This document shows positions 20,822-30,680 of a stretch of DNA of 64,000 nucleotides, one piece after another (within the stretch, counting starts at the first letter, position 1; the number at the start of each line of letters is the position of its first letter). Both the position numbers and the translations under genes were made by a program. The DNA is from Comamonas halotolerans (GTDB lineage Bacteria > Pseudomonadota > Gammaproteobacteria > Burkholderiales > Burkholderiaceae_C). The DNA is taken from contig NZ_JASAUZ010000001.1 of the NCBI RefSeq assembly GCF_030162935.1, positions 434,001-498,000 of the forward strand, in the 5' to 3' direction. Under the pieces are notes generated by a model. It searched no databases. It worked only from the letters and a program-made list of their open reading frames with translations, and was not told the origin of the DNA.

Positions 20822-22317
20822 TTGCTCTGTCCTTCTCGCTGGCGCAAAGCTGCCAAAGCTTTGTCCATGTCCAAAAATGGGTGCTTCACACCCATGATTT
20901 CCTGATAGTCCTCGTGTCCCTTGCCTGCCAGCAGCACCACATCGCGGTCATCGGCTTGCACAATCGCCTGATTGATGGCCTGGGTGCGATCCACTTGCAC
21001 ATGCACGCCTTGCATTTGCATGCCCGCCACAATTTGCGCCACGATGGCGTCTGGCTGTTCGCCACGAGGGTTGTCACTGGTCACCCAAAGCACGTCTGCC
21101 TGACGCTGCGCGGCCTGCCCCATCAATGGGCGCTTGGTGGCGTCTCGATTGCCACCACAGCCAAACACACAATGCAACTTGCCGCCACGCGCCTGGGCCA
21201 CGGGTTGCAGACCTCGAAGCGCTTGCTCCAGGGCGTCGGGGGTATGGGCATAGTCCACCACCACCAAAGGCTGGTTGTGTTGCGCAATTTGCTGCATGCG
21301 ACCAGGCACGGGTTCCAAATCTGCGCATGCCTGCACGGCATCCGCCAAACTGATACCCAGTGTGCGCAGCGTGGCCAACACACCCAGCATGTTGCTCACG
21401 TTGTACTGACCGATGAGCCCGGTTTCCATGGTCAGCATCTGTGTACCTTCCTGCACTTCAAAGCGCAGACCTCGTACACCATGCCGCACATCACGGGCTA
21501 GCAAACGCGCGGGAGCATCCACCGCCACCGTCCACACATCCAGCTCGCCACGCGCCAACAGTTCGTTAGCCAGCGTCGCGCCATATGCATCGTCCGTGTT
21601 GATCACCGCGGCTTTTAAGCCTTGCCAGGCAAACAGTTTGGCCTTGGCCTGCCAGTAAGCCTGCATGCTGCCGTGGTAGTCCAGATGATCCTGGGTGAAG
21701 TTGGTAAAGACAGCGGTATGGATGCTTGTGCCACCCAAACGATGCTCTTCAATGCCAATCGATGAAGCTTCAATGGCGCAAGCCGCAATGCCTTGCTGCA
21801 CGTAGTCGGCAAACGCGTACTGCAGACACACGGGGTCAGGCGTGGTAAGCCCCGTTGTCACAACATGCGGCGGCACGCCAATACCCAACGTTCCCACCAT
21901 GGCACAGCCCTTGCGCAGGCCGTCCTGGTAATGGGCCAATGCATGCGCCAGCCACCATGCCGTTGAAGTCTTGCCATTCGTTCCGGTCACTGCCAACACT
22001 TGCAGTTGCTGCGATGGAAATCCGCACCATTGCGCAGCAATATCTGCTGTCGCCGCCTTCAATCCCTGGAAACTGGCAACAGGACCTTGCAGAGCAAAGG
22101 CCTCCAGGCCTTCGTGTTCGACCAAACAAGCAACAGCTCCACGATCCAAGGCAGATGCAACGTGCTTGCGACCATCGGTGACACCACCAGGCCATGCAAT
22201 AAAACCATCGCCCGGTTCTACCAAGCGACTGTCGGTACGCAATTGGCCCGTGACACGGGCACGCAGCCAAGCGAATGCTTGCTGCAGATCATTCATGAAT
22301 TCGGGTGCGCGATTCAC
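20818..22317 (-). CDS. murE: UDP-MurNAc-dipeptide--meso-DAP ligase
   Basis: MurE, 499 residues, adds the third residue of the stem peptide. The DNPR motif (TSDNPRGEQPD) marks the meso-diaminopimelate-specific type, which matches the presence of dapF in this window and a Gram-negative wall. The ATP loop VTGTNGKTSTAWW, the FTNFTQDHLDYHG motif and GKGHEDYQE at the C-terminus are also seen. It overlaps ftsI by four bases and murF by four. Confidence 0.96.
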   Translation of the reverse strand: MNRAPEFMNDLQQAFAWLRARVTGQLRTDSRLVEPGDGFIAWPGGVTDGRKHVASALDRGAVACLVEHEGLEAFALQGPVASFQGLKAATADIAAQWCGFPSQQLQVLAVTGTNGKTSTAWWLAHALAHYQDGLRKGCAMVGTLGIGVPPHVVTTGLTTPDPVCLQYAFADYVQQGIAACAIEASSIGIEEHRLGGTSIHTAVFTNFTQDHLDYHGSMQAYWQAKAKLFAWQGLKAAVINTDDAYGATLANELLARGELDVWTVAVDAPARLLARDVRHGVRGLRFEVQEGTQMLTMETGLIGQYNVSNMLGVLATLRTLGISLADAVQACADLEPVPGRMQQIAQHNQPLVVVDYAHTPDALEQALRGLQPVAQARGGKLHCVFGCGGNRDATKRPLMGQAAQRQADVLWVTSDNPRGEQPDAIVAQIVAGMQMQGVHVQVDRTQAINQAIVQADDRDVVLLAGKGHEDYQEIMGVKHPFLDMDKALAALRQREGQSK

Positions 22318-24056
22318 AGCGACTCCTCCACTGGGTTGGCGACAATTTGCGGCTGTACCGCCATGTCAGGAGCCACTCCCAAGAGACGCAAACTCTGCTG
22401 TACCACCGTGCTGAAGACAGGTGCAGCAACCGCCCCTCCGTAGTAGGTGCCATTGCTCGGCTCATCAACCATCACGGCCACAATCACGCGCGGATTCTCA
22501 ATCGGCGCCATACCGGTAAACCAAGCGCGGTATTTTCCTGCGGCATAGTTTTTCCCGACTTGCTTGCGCGCAGTGCCCGACTTGCCACCCACGGAATAGC
22601 CAACGGTCTGAGCGCGCTGACCTGTTCCTCCTGGGCCTGTCGCCAGTGCCAGCATCTTGCGTACCTGCTCAGCGGTCCGCTCTGAGAACACGGGCACCCC
22701 GACTGGCGGCTTATCCAGCTTGAGCATGGTGGCAGGAATCACCTTGCCGCCATTGGAGAACACCGTGTAAGAACGCGCCATCTGCAACAAGCTGGCCGAC
22801 AAGCCATAGCCATAAGACATCGTGGCCTGCTCGACAGGACGCCATGTCTTATAAGGGCGTAGCCGTCCGCTGGCAGCACCAGGAAAGGCAATTTGCGGTT
22901 TTTGACCAAAACCGACAGCTGAGAAGGTTTCCCACATCTCCTGAGCGGTCAGTTGCTGGGAAATTTTGGTCGTACCCACGTTGGAGGATTTTTGGATCAC
23001 TCCTTCGACCGTTAGCAGGCCATAGTTGCGCGTGTCCGAAATGGTAGAACCCGTCACATTGATGCGGCCCGGCGTGGTATCCACAACCGTCGAAGGCTTG
23101 AACTTGCCACTCTCCAGAGCAACGCCCACCGTGATCGGCTTCATGGTTGAGCCTGGCTCGAACACGTCCGTGATCGCCCGGTTGCGCAACTGCTCACCAG
23201 TCAAACGCTTGCGGTTGGAAGGATTGAAGCTGGGGTAATTGGCCAGCGCCAGCAACTCGCCAGTCTTGGCATCCATCACCACAACAGTACCGCCCACCGC
23301 TTTGTGTTCAATGACCTGCTCTTTGAGCTTCTGATAGGCAAAAAACTGGATCTTGCTGTCAATGGAAAGTTGAATATCCCGTCCATCTATGGGCGGGATC
23401 TCCTCGCCCACTCCTTCCACCACACGCCCCATGCGGTCTTTGATGACGCGACGTGAGCCCACCTTGCCTGCCAAATCCTTTTCAAAGGCCAGCTCCATGC
23501 CTTCCTGGCCCTTGTCTTCCACATTGGTAAAGCCGACGATATGGGCTGCAGCCTCCCCTTCGGGGTACTGGCGCTTGTATTCACGACTTTGATAGACGCC
23601 CTTGATGCCCAGTGCCTTGATTTCCTGTCCCACTTCCCAATCCAGCTGCCGCTTGACCCAGACAAAGCTCTTGTCTTCCGAGAGCTTTTTCTTGAGCTGA
23701 TCCAGTGGCATCTCCATCAGCTTTGCCAATTGGGGCAACTTGGCCAGATCTTCAGGCGTGTTCTTTTCCACGTCTTCTGGAATCGCCCAGATGCTGGCAG
23801 CAGGAACACTGGATGCCAGGATCAGCCCGTTACGGTCCAGAATGCGGCCACGATTGGCAGACAACTCCAGCGTACGTGCAAAACGCACTTCACCCTGGCG
23901 CAGGAAAAAGTCGTTGTCGATCACCTGCACCCATGCAGCGCGTGCAGCCAACCCCAGGAATCCAAACACCACACAAGCCATGACAAACTTGCTGCGCCAT
24001 GCTGGCGTTTTACTTGCCAGCAAAGGGCTGGAGGTGTAATTGAGACCGCGCCTCAT
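22314..24056 (-). CDS. ftsI: septal transpeptidase FtsI (PBP3)
   Basis: FtsI, 580 residues, is the septum-specific class B penicillin-binding protein that cross-links glycan made by FtsW. There is a basic cytoplasmic start, one membrane helix (about residues 22-42), a pedestal domain, then the transpeptidase domain. The active-site motifs are complete: GSTMKPITV (SxxK), KSSNVGT (SxN) and GGKSGTARK (KSGT). It overlaps ftsL and murE by four bases each. Confidence 0.96.
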   Translation of the reverse strand: MRRGLNYTSSPLLASKTPAWRSKFVMACVVFGFLGLAARAAWVQVIDNDFFLRQGEVRFARTLELSANRGRILDRNGLILASSVPAASIWAIPEDVEKNTPEDLAKLPQLAKLMEMPLDQLKKKLSEDKSFVWVKRQLDWEVGQEIKALGIKGVYQSREYKRQYPEGEAAAHIVGFTNVEDKGQEGMELAFEKDLAGKVGSRRVIKDRMGRVVEGVGEEIPPIDGRDIQLSIDSKIQFFAYQKLKEQVIEHKAVGGTVVVMDAKTGELLALANYPSFNPSNRKRLTGEQLRNRAITDVFEPGSTMKPITVGVALESGKFKPSTVVDTTPGRINVTGSTISDTRNYGLLTVEGVIQKSSNVGTTKISQQLTAQEMWETFSAVGFGQKPQIAFPGAASGRLRPYKTWRPVEQATMSYGYGLSASLLQMARSYTVFSNGGKVIPATMLKLDKPPVGVPVFSERTAEQVRKMLALATGPGGTGQRAQTVGYSVGGKSGTARKQVGKNYAAGKYRAWFTGMAPIENPRVIVAVMVDEPSNGTYYGGAVAAPVFSTVVQQSLRLLGVAPDMAVQPQIVANPVEESL

Positions 24057-24334
24057 TGCACACCTCCCGCAGGCTGTGTGTCACGTACATAGTGGGTAAT
24101 AGCAGGCGATACACCCTGCAAGCCTTGAGCAACAGCCAAAGCCTCGATACGAGATGGTGAAGACTGCGCACGCAGTTCCACCTGCAAGCGCTGGTACTCA
24201 GTCTCCAGATTGCGCGCTTCATTGGTGGCGCGATGCAATTCGGTAAAAAGTCGACGTGAGTCGTACTGGGTTTGCACCAAATACAAACCACTCAACATAA
24301 CGGCCACCAGCAACAAAAAGTTCAGGCGCAGCAT
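24053..24334 (-). CDS. ftsL: cell division protein FtsL
   Basis: FtsL, 93 residues, is a small bitopic protein that forms the FtsQLB complex and activates FtsWI. It has one membrane helix at the N-terminus (MLRLNFLLLVAVMLSGLYLV) and a periplasmic coiled coil rich in Glu, Arg and Leu. The ATG at 24334 is chosen over longer options because GGGAGGTGG lies a few bases upstream and the family starts directly before the helix. It lies between rsmH and ftsI, as expected. Confidence 0.88.
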   Translation of the reverse strand: MLRLNFLLLVAVMLSGLYLVQTQYDSRRLFTELHRATNEARNLETEYQRLQVELRAQSSPSRIEALAVAQGLQGVSPAITHYVRDTQPAGGVQ

Positions 24335-24374
24335 AGGCACCACCTCCCTGTCGGGTGAAACCGTGCGAGGCATC

Positions 24375-25304
24375 TCATGCAGGCACCTCGGTACGTTGAG
24401 CCACACGCATTACCGCACTGCGAGATCGAGGGTTCGCCTCCACTTCCGCTTTACTAGGTTTAATACGCTCCAGGGCCTTCAGGCGCATGGGTTTGGGTGC
24501 AGCAAAGGGTGTGCGGCGGTCATAAACCTCTTTGGAGTGCTCCGCAATGAATTGCTTGACGATGCGGTCTTCCAAGGAGTGAAAGCTGATCACGGCCAGA
24601 CGTCCACCAGGCTTGAGCACCCGCAGGCTGGCCGCCAGCGCCTCCTCCAGCTCCACCAGTTCGGCATTGATGAAAATGCGCAAGGCCTGGAAAGTACGTG
24701 TTGCAGGGTTCTGACCAGCTTCACGGGTCTTCACCACCTTCGCAACCAGATTGGACAGCTCGGTCGTTGTTTGCAGCGGACCATGGGCTTCACGATGCGC
24801 CACAATCGCTTTGGCGATCGGAAACGCAAACCGCTCTTCGCCATAGTCGCGAATCACATCCGTGATTTGCTGCACTTCGGCATCTGCCAACCACTCTGCC
24901 ACGCTCTGACCACGCGTGGTGTCCATGCGCATGTCCAAAGGACCATCGAAACGGAAGCTGAAGCCACGGTCGGCCTGATCAATCTGGGGGGAACTCACAC
25001 CCAGATCCATCAAGATGCCGTCGGCACTGGCCTCTGGCAACTCGCTCATATGGCGAAAACCTTCGTGCCGAATAGAAAAACGGGCGTCTTGTATACGCCC
25101 GGCTTCTGCAATCGCCAATGGGTCTTTATCGAAGGCAATCAACCGCCCCTGCGGGCTAAGCTTGGTGAGAATCAATCGGGAATGGCCTCCACGACCAAAG
25201 GTTCCATCTACATAGCTGCCGTCCACGGCAGACGCATCATCCCCCAACAAAGCGTCTACCGCTTCATTGAGCAAAACTGTGATGTGTTGGAGGGGCTGGT
25301 TCAA
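24375..25304 (-). CDS. rsmH: 16S rRNA m4C1402 methyltransferase
   Basis: RsmH (MraW), 309 residues, methylates N4 of C1402 in the 16S rRNA P site using S-adenosylmethionine. It begins [13 protein letters not shown], with the SAM-binding segment [14 protein letters not shown], then [21 protein letters not shown] and [21 protein letters not shown]. It sits 12 bases after mraZ, its standard dcw position. Confidence 0.96.
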   Translation of the reverse strand: MNQPLQHITVLLNEAVDALLGDDASAVDGSYVDGTFGRGGHSRLILTKLSPQGRLIAFDKDPLAIAEAGRIQDARFSIRHEGFRHMSELPEASADGILMDLGVSSPQIDQADRGFSFRFDGPLDMRMDTTRGQSVAEWLADAEVQQITDVIRDYGEERFAFPIAKAIVAHREAHGPLQTTTELSNLVAKVVKTREAGQNPATRTFQALRIFINAELVELEEALAASLRVLKPGGRLAVISFHSLEDRIVKQFIAEHSKEVYDRRTPFAAPKPMRLKALERIKPSKAEVEANPRSRSAVMRVAQRTEVPA

Positions 25305-25316
25305 CGCTCGCCCTTT

Positions 25317-25745
25317 TCAGAAAGCAAAATCTTGGAATACATCGGGCATGGGCGCTTGCATGGCTTGCGCCTCATGGGCTTCATAAGTGGCTTTGTCCCA
25401 GAGCTCAAAGTGATTTCCCATACCAAGCAGGATCACCTCTCTTTCAAGGCCTACCGCTTGGCGCAATTCCGGAGAGACCAGCACGCGACCCGTGCCATCC
25501 ATGTCTACATCCATGGCATTGCCCAGAAAAATGCGCTTCCACCATTGCGCCTGCATGGGTAATTGACCAATCCGTTCACGGAACAGCAACCACTCAGAGC
25601 GTGGAAAGAGCATCAGGCAACCATGCGGGTGCTTGGTGATGGTTATCTGACCTTGTGCTTGCGAAATCAGGGCGTCACGATGCCTGGTCGGTATGGATAA
25701 CCGTCCCTTTCCATCGAGATTCAGCGAAGAAGCCCCTTGAAACAC
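25317..25745 (-). CDS. mraZ: transcriptional regulator MraZ
   Basis: MraZ, 142 residues, is a ring-forming DNA-binding protein that regulates the dcw cluster by binding repeats upstream of its own gene. It has two AbrB/SpoVT-like halves: residues 1-55 with [19 protein letters not shown], and 75-130 with [17 protein letters not shown]. The start is GTG. The operator-like repeats at 25799-25838 lie about 55 bases upstream. Confidence 0.94.
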   Translation of the reverse strand: MFQGASSLNLDGKGRLSIPTRHRDALISQAQGQITITKHPHGCLMLFPRSEWLLFRERIGQLPMQAQWWKRIFLGNAMDVDMDGTGRVLVSPELRQAVGLEREVILLGMGNHFELWDKATYEAHEAQAMQAPMPDVFQDFAF

Positions 25746-25798
25746 GATTTGTCACACCCCGTTTGCTTGGGCCTTGAGCGCCTGACTTAGGCGATTAA

Positions 25799-25838
25799 GG
25801 CAACTTTCACCACTTAATTGCACTTTTTTGCACTGTAG
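25799..25838 (-). promoter_or_regulatory. MraZ operator, four 10-base direct repeats
   Basis: On the minus strand the DNA reads as four units in strict 10-base register: CTACAGTGCA, AAAAAGTGCA, ATTAAGTGGT and GAAAGTTGCC. The AAGTG core is clean in three and degraded in the last. MraZ is known to bind short direct repeats of this kind with one-turn spacing upstream of mraZ, so this is the probable autoregulatory operator. Confidence 0.7.
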
Positions 25839-26014
25839 CAGCAAATTCAGGGAAAGCCATCAGGGGCAGAACAAACATTTGCAATGAAATCAATAACTTA
25901 GAAAGCAAAAAATACCTAAAGAATGACAAAAATTCTTTTCAATTCAAGCACTTAGCCGTTCGTCGGAGGTGCAATCCCGTCCTACATGCCATTTACGATC
26001 TTTAGCAAAACAAA

Positions 26015-26047
26015 TCCCCCTGGGTGATCAACGATCACCCAGGGGGA
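26015..26047 (-). terminator. strong terminator after hslU
   Basis: A perfect 15-base-pair stem (26015-26029 with 26033-26047) with a three-base loop. It is followed on the minus strand by TTTGTTTTG, 20 bases after the hslU stop. Confidence 0.88.
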
Positions 26048-26066
26048 ACAGGAAAGAGTCAAGCTG

Positions 26067-27383
26067 TTACAGGATGTATCTTGACAGATCTTCGTCCTGA
26101 CTCAGCATCTGCAAGCGTGCATCTACATATGCAGCGTCAATGGTGACGGTTTGACCTGACAGCTTGACTGCATCAAAGCTGACCTCATCGAGCAAACGCT
26201 CCATAACGGTCGACAGGCGGCGTGCTCCGATGTTCTCCGTACGCTCATTGACAGTGAATGCAGTATGCGCGAGTCTGGTAATGCCTTCTGCCGTAAACAC
26301 CAGCTTGACGCCTTCTGTCTCAAGCAGCGCCTGGTACTGCTTGACCAGCGAAGCATGAGTTTGCGTGAGGATGGCTTCAAAGTCTTGAACCGACAAAGAC
26401 TCCAGCTCCACCCGGATCGGGAAGCGCCCTTGCAACTCAGGGATCAAGTCGCTGGGTTTGGACAAGTGAAATGCACCCGAAGCAATGAACAAGATGTGAT
26501 CGGTCTTCACCATGCCGTACTTGGTAGATACCGTGGTGCCTTCAACCAAGGGCAACAAATCACGCTGTACCCCTTGACGCGACACATCAGAGCCACTGCT
26601 TTCCTGTCGGGTTGCAACCTTGTCGATTTCATCCAGAAAGACAATTCCATTTTGCTCAAGGTTGCTCAGCGCACGGGTTTTCGCTTCTTCTTCATTGACC
26701 AGTTTGGCAGCTTCTTCATCCACCAACTGTTTCAAAGCATCCTTGATTTTGAGCTTGCGCGTCTTGCGCCGCTCCTGCCCCATTTGACTGAACATGCCAC
26801 GCAATTGCTCTGCCATCTCTTCCATGCCTTGAGGGCCGAGAATCTCCAGCTGAGGCTTGGCATCTGCCACTTCGATCTCAATTTCCTTATCGTCCAGTTG
26901 CCCTTCACGCAGCTTCTTGCGGAAAATCTGGCGCGTGCTGCTGTCCTCCACCGGCCCATCTGTACGCGCAGTTGGTAACAACACATCCAGAATGCGGTCT
27001 TCAGCAGCATCTTCCGCACGCATGCGCTGTTTCTTCATTTCCGCCTCGCGTGCTTGTTTGACTGCAATTTCTGCCAGATCACGGATGATGGAGTCCACGT
27101 CCTTGCCCACATAGCCCACCTCGGTGAACTTGGTAGCTTCGACCTTGATAAAGGGCGCATCGGCCAGTCGCGCAAGCCGACGTGCAATCTCGGTCTTGCC
27201 CACGCCTGTGGGGCCAATCATCAAAATGTTCTTGGGCGTAATCTCCTGGCGCAGGCTTTCTGCCACCTGCTGGCGGCGCCAGCGATTACGCAGCGCAATT
27301 GCCACCGCTCGCTTGGCAGCAGCCTGACCGACGATATGGTTGTCCAGCTCGGAAACGATTTCCTGGGGGGTCATGGAGGACAT
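26067..27383 (-). CDS. hslU: HslU, ATPase subunit of the HslUV protease
   Basis: HslU, 438 residues, is a AAA+ unfoldase that forms a hexamer and feeds substrates to HslV. Motifs: the conserved start [17 protein letters not shown], Walker [29 protein letters not shown], the intermediate domain (about residues 110-230), Walker [12 protein letters not shown] and the sensor segment [12 protein letters not shown]. The C-terminus LSRYIL is the tail that docks into HslV. The ATG at 27383 (MSSMTPQ) fits homologues; a second ATG three codons on is possible. Confidence 0.95.
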   Translation of the reverse strand: MSSMTPQEIVSELDNHIVGQAAAKRAVAIALRNRWRRQQVAESLRQEITPKNILMIGPTGVGKTEIARRLARLADAPFIKVEATKFTEVGYVGKDVDSIIRDLAEIAVKQAREAEMKKQRMRAEDAAEDRILDVLLPTARTDGPVEDSSTRQIFRKKLREGQLDDKEIEIEVADAKPQLEILGPQGMEEMAEQLRGMFSQMGQERRKTRKLKIKDALKQLVDEEAAKLVNEEEAKTRALSNLEQNGIVFLDEIDKVATRQESSGSDVSRQGVQRDLLPLVEGTTVSTKYGMVKTDHILFIASGAFHLSKPSDLIPELQGRFPIRVELESLSVQDFEAILTQTHASLVKQYQALLETEGVKLVFTAEGITRLAHTAFTVNERTENIGARRLSTVMERLLDEVSFDAVKLSGQTVTIDAAYVDARLQMLSQDEDLSRYIL

Positions 27384-27458
27384 ATTTATTTCAATTAGAT
27401 AAGCTGCCAGTTTGCGCAACACAAGTGCTGGCAGTCATGAATACTGAATCACCCAGAC

Positions 27459-28004
27459 TTACAAGGTCTCGATGGTGTGGTTCATATTGGTGTAAATGCA
27501 CAGCTCGCCGGCAATCTCCAGCGACTTCTTGACAATCTGCTCGGCTGACAAGTCGGTATTGTTCAGCAATGCCTTGGCCGCAGAGTGCGCATAGGCACCA
27601 CCCGAGCCAATCGCCACAATGCCTTGCTCAGGTTCAAGAACATCACCATTGCCTGTGATGATCAGCGACGCGCTGTGGTCTGCCACGGCCAGCATGGCCT
27701 CCAGTTTGCGCAAAACCCGGTCGGTACGCCATTCCTTGGTCAGCTCTATGGCTGCGCGCGTCAAATGACCCTGGTGCTTTTCAAGCTTGGCTTCAAAACG
27801 TTCAAACAAAGTGAATGCATCGGCCGTGGCACCAGCAAAGCCTGCCAGTACCTTGCCGTGGTAGAGCTTGCGCACCTTACGCGCGGAGCCTTTGACCACG
27901 ATATGACCCAAGGTGACTTGTCCGTCGCCGCCAATGGCCACTTGTACGCCCTGGGGTGTCTCTCGACGAATGCTGATGATAGTGGTGCCGTGATACTGTT
28001 CCAT
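27459..28004 (-). CDS. hslV: HslV, peptidase subunit of the HslUV protease
   Basis: HslV, 181 residues, is the proteasome-like threonine peptidase of the heat-shock protease. The mature N-terminus should be the Thr in GTTIISIRR, leaving a six- or seven-residue leader (MEQYHG) longer than the single Met of E. coli HslV. Other motifs are [37 protein letters not shown] and [12 protein letters not shown]. No Shine-Dalgarno precedes the ATG, and a heat-shock-like promoter ends only nine bases upstream, which suggests a leaderless or nearly leaderless transcript. Confidence 0.95.
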   Translation of the reverse strand: MEQYHGTTIISIRRETPQGVQVAIGGDGQVTLGHIVVKGSARKVRKLYHGKVLAGFAGATADAFTLFERFEAKLEKHQGHLTRAAIELTKEWRTDRVLRKLEAMLAVADHSASLIITGNGDVLEPEQGIVAIGSGGAYAHSAAKALLNNTDLSAEQIVKKSLEIAGELCIYTNMNHTIETL

Positions 28005-28013
28005 AGCGACTGC

Positions 28014-28041
28014 AGATGAGGACTACGCGTGCAAATACAAG
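28014..28041 (-). promoter_or_regulatory. candidate sigma-32 (RpoH) promoter of hslVU
   Basis: On the minus strand CTTGTAT (28041-28035), a 13-base spacer, then CCTCATCT (28021-28014). The heat-shock consensus is CTTGAAA and CCCCATNT, so five of seven and seven of eight positions match, with normal spacing. hslVU is a classic RpoH operon. The start codon begins nine bases after the -10 element. Confidence 0.6.
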
Positions 28042-28067
28042 CGTTCATTCTGCATTTTTTACGCTAC

Positions 28068-29747
28068 TCAGTTGATTGTGGCCTGTACCTGTGCGTGCTC
28101 GTGGATCCCGATGACACAGAAAAACACGGCCACCAGCTGGTGCAAATTCGTAAATCTCACCACATAGCCTTGGCTTTGCATGTCTGCCGCCCAGTTCAAA
28201 ATTCCACCAGCTGCCACAAAATCCAGACGAATCAAGTTGTCACAAGCGACTTCGAGCACTTGTCCCGACTTGGCCTGTGCCGTCAATGCATCCAGCCATG
28301 GCTGAGAATCGCCTTCCAGCACCCCTGCCAAGCCTTGCTTGGCAACAGGCGTTGGGGCTGCCACAGTGCCTGGGGTTGCGGGATGCGCTGAGTGCAGTGA
28401 AGCTTCTTGCAAAATGGAAACGTCTGCCGCCCCTTCCTCCTGCGCTACACACAGACAGTCAGGCTCCCCCCATGAAGGGGGCGATACCTCATAGGTGATG
28501 CAGTAATCCAGGGCCACCTGCTCGTATTCATCCATGCGGTTCAGCAAGCGCAGCACGCTCATGCGCAATGACCACCATTGCTCGGGTTGTGCGCCCTCTC
28601 CGACAGGTGTCTGCTGCTCCAGCAGTTGGAGCAACTTACCCACGTCAGACCACAGAAACTGCCCTTGGCTGCTGGCCCATGCATCAAACAATTGAGCCAA
28701 GGGCTGCAGTGCAGCCTCCTCTATCGAGGTCAGACGCAACCATGACATGCTCCATGGCTGCGGCGCCTCTTCTTGTGACACACGCAACGCCGCCACAGCA
28801 CCAGCAGTCAGCACTGAGGGGCAAGACCATTGAAACTGTCGCTTTTTTCCCGCTGCTGGCGCATCACCCGTTAGGGGCGGCAAGCCCAAGCGCTCTGGCA
28901 TGGAAGACCACAGCGGGGCAGAACGCCCGAAATGCTCTGCATAGTCAATTGCCAAGGGCTCAAATGCCTCTTCATCACCCAGCGCCCTGCACAAATCCAG
29001 CGCGGCATGCCACAACACCGCTGCCTTTGTGTCGTTGACTGGCTCAGTACTCAGCGCCTGAAGCAATTGCTCCAGCAAGCGCGCACGTGCCCCATCGATA
29101 TCTCCGTGAGCAAACAGAATGGCCGCTTCCTCCAGATCGGGGGAAGGCAGAAAGCAAAGCTCAGCAGGCTCTGAAGCTTCCGCTGAAGGCTCTACCTCGA
29201 CAGGCTCCGGCGCCACTTTAACTGGGCAGACAACGTCAGAGGCAGCGGACAACATATTGGCGGGCGCCATTGGTGGAGGAGCTGGCTGTACGACGCTGTC
29301 TTCTCCCAAAACAGGTAAATCGCTGAGTTGGCGGGCATTGAGTTTGCGTGTCAGGGGAGGCTTGTCGCCTTTAACAGCCGCCTGTGCCGGATTTCGCCAC
29401 CATTGGCCAGACATCTGCGCCTCAATGGCATCAATTTTTTGCAGCGTTTCCGTGCTGCGGGTTTCCTGCCCGAGCATCGACAGCAACTCGTCGTCTTTGC
29501 CTGCGTCATCCAGCGGAGACTGCCCACCAACTTCATTGCGATTGCGCAGCAAACGCAATTGGGCAAACTCATGCCGCCGGATAGCCTCATTGCGGCGCTT
29601 GCGCACCCAGACCTCTTTAAGGTCATCACTTGCTGCACCCAAACCCTCAAAGTCTGCAGACGATTCGCTGGCAGCTGCTGCATTGCCACGCACCAAATGC
29701 ATTACCTTGTTGAAAAAACCACCTGATTTTCCACTGTCTGAGTGCAT
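28068..29747 (-). CDS. large protein with C-terminal STAS domain
   Basis: A 559-residue protein of unknown role. The C-terminal 75 residues resemble a STAS domain of the type annotated in Comamonadaceae next to hslV: LEVACDNLIRLDFVAAGGILNW, then VRFTNLHQLVAVFFCVIGI. STAS domains bind partners or anti-sigma-like kinases and are also found in MlaB-type lipid transport proteins. The N-terminal half is charged and low in complexity (WVRKRRNEAIRRHEFAQLRLLRNRNE near residue 45), and the middle is an Ala/Glu/Leu-rich helical region with several Trp. The ATG at 29747 is chosen over a GTG at 29774. It follows dksA by 36 bases. Confidence 0.72.
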   Translation of the reverse strand: MHSDSGKSGGFFNKVMHLVRGNAAAASESSADFEGLGAASDDLKEVWVRKRRNEAIRRHEFAQLRLLRNRNEVGGQSPLDDAGKDDELLSMLGQETRSTETLQKIDAIEAQMSGQWWRNPAQAAVKGDKPPLTRKLNARQLSDLPVLGEDSVVQPAPPPMAPANMLSAASDVVCPVKVAPEPVEVEPSAEASEPAELCFLPSPDLEEAAILFAHGDIDGARARLLEQLLQALSTEPVNDTKAAVLWHAALDLCRALGDEEAFEPLAIDYAEHFGRSAPLWSSMPERLGLPPLTGDAPAAGKKRQFQWSCPSVLTAGAVAALRVSQEEAPQPWSMSWLRLTSIEEAALQPLAQLFDAWASSQGQFLWSDVGKLLQLLEQQTPVGEGAQPEQWWSLRMSVLRLLNRMDEYEQVALDYCITYEVSPPSWGEPDCLCVAQEEGAADVSILQEASLHSAHPATPGTVAAPTPVAKQGLAGVLEGDSQPWLDALTAQAKSGQVLEVACDNLIRLDFVAAGGILNWAADMQSQGYVVRFTNLHQLVAVFFCVIGIHEHAQVQATIN

Positions 29748-29783
29748 GTGTTTTCTCAGCCGTGCACAAGGCACGGCGCTCCC

Positions 29784-30494
29784 TCAATCTCCGAACATTT
29801 TCTGTTTAAGCTCGCGACGCTGCTGCGCTTCCAAAGACAGCGTGGCAGTGGGGCGAGCCAGCAGGCGAGGAACACCGATGGGTTCCCCGGTTTCATCGCA
29901 GTAACCATAGTCTCCCGCGTCGATTCGGGCAATAGCCTGTTCAATCTTCTTGAGCAGTTTGCGCTCACGGTCGCGTGTACGCAACTCCAGCGCATGCTCT
30001 TCTTCGATCGTTGCACGATCAGCTGGATCAGGAACCACCACGGTGTCTTCACGCAGGTTTTCTGCGGTTTCACCGGCGTTGTTATGCATGTCTTGCTTGA
30101 GCTTGACCAGCTTGGCACGGAAATACGCCATCTGGACATCGTTCATGTAATCGCTGTCATGCATGGCTACGATTTCAGCGTCGGTCAGCTCTTCCACAGG
30201 CTTGGTCTTCCAGTTATTGGCAAGCTTGGGATCGCGTTTGGTCACGAAGGGAGTAGGCGCAGAAGTAGTCGTTGGCATAGTTATATGTGAAACGGCCTTG
30301 ATAACTGATGCGGGTGCAGCAGCGGCCTTGGTTGATTCGGAGGGGACCGTGCGGGATTTACCCCCCGCGCTGGATTTGGCAGCAGCGTTAGATTTGGCTG
30401 CAGCTTTCTTGACTGCAGACTTGCCCTTTTGCTCGGTAGCGGAGGCAGCCACTTGGGAGGTGGCTTTTTTCTTACTCGTCTCGGCTGCTGTCAC
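29784..30494 (-). CDS. dksA: DksA-family transcription factor lacking the zinc-finger cysteines
   Basis: DksA binds the RNA polymerase secondary channel and, with ppGpp, controls rRNA and amino-acid promoters. The coiled coil with its acidic tip (DTVVVPDPADRATIEEEHAL) and the globular end are clear. The zinc-finger region reads YCDETGEPIG and ATLSLEAQQRR, so only one of the usual four Cys remains and zinc is not expected to bind. The N-terminus has about 80 extra residues rich in Lys, Ala and Ser before FVTKRDPKLANNW. I place the start at GTG 30494 because AGGAG lies seven bases upstream; an ATG at 30278 is an alternative that would remove the extension. Confidence 0.88.
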   Translation of the reverse strand: MTAAETSKKKATSQVAASATEQKGKSAVKKAAAKSNAAAKSSAGGKSRTVPSESTKAAAAPASVIKAVSHITMPTTTSAPTPFVTKRDPKLANNWKTKPVEELTDAEIVAMHDSDYMNDVQMAYFRAKLVKLKQDMHNNAGETAENLREDTVVVPDPADRATIEEEHALELRTRDRERKLLKKIEQAIARIDAGDYGYCDETGEPIGVPRLLARPTATLSLEAQQRRELKQKMFGD

Positions 30495-30680
30495 TTCCTG
30501 TCTCCTCACAGTACTAGCACGGCCCAGTCGGTTCACCCATCAGGCATGAAGCTACCGGGTTCTCATCAGGGGCGCGATTGTATCGGTCAGATCGTGCTTG
30601 GCACTTAAAGTTGCACATAACGCACAGACTTGTCTGGTTAAGCTGTGCTCAACCACAAGCTTTGAAAAGACCTTACGGCT

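Larger units (their letters stand above)
25746..26066 (-). other. 321-base intergenic region upstream of the dcw cluster
   Basis: No gene is seen. On the mraZ side it holds the MraZ-type repeat operator (25799-25838). On the hslU side it holds the hslU terminator (26015-26047). The middle is AT-rich, and I could not settle a convincing sigma-70 promoter, although the dcw promoter should lie here. Confidence 0.6.
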
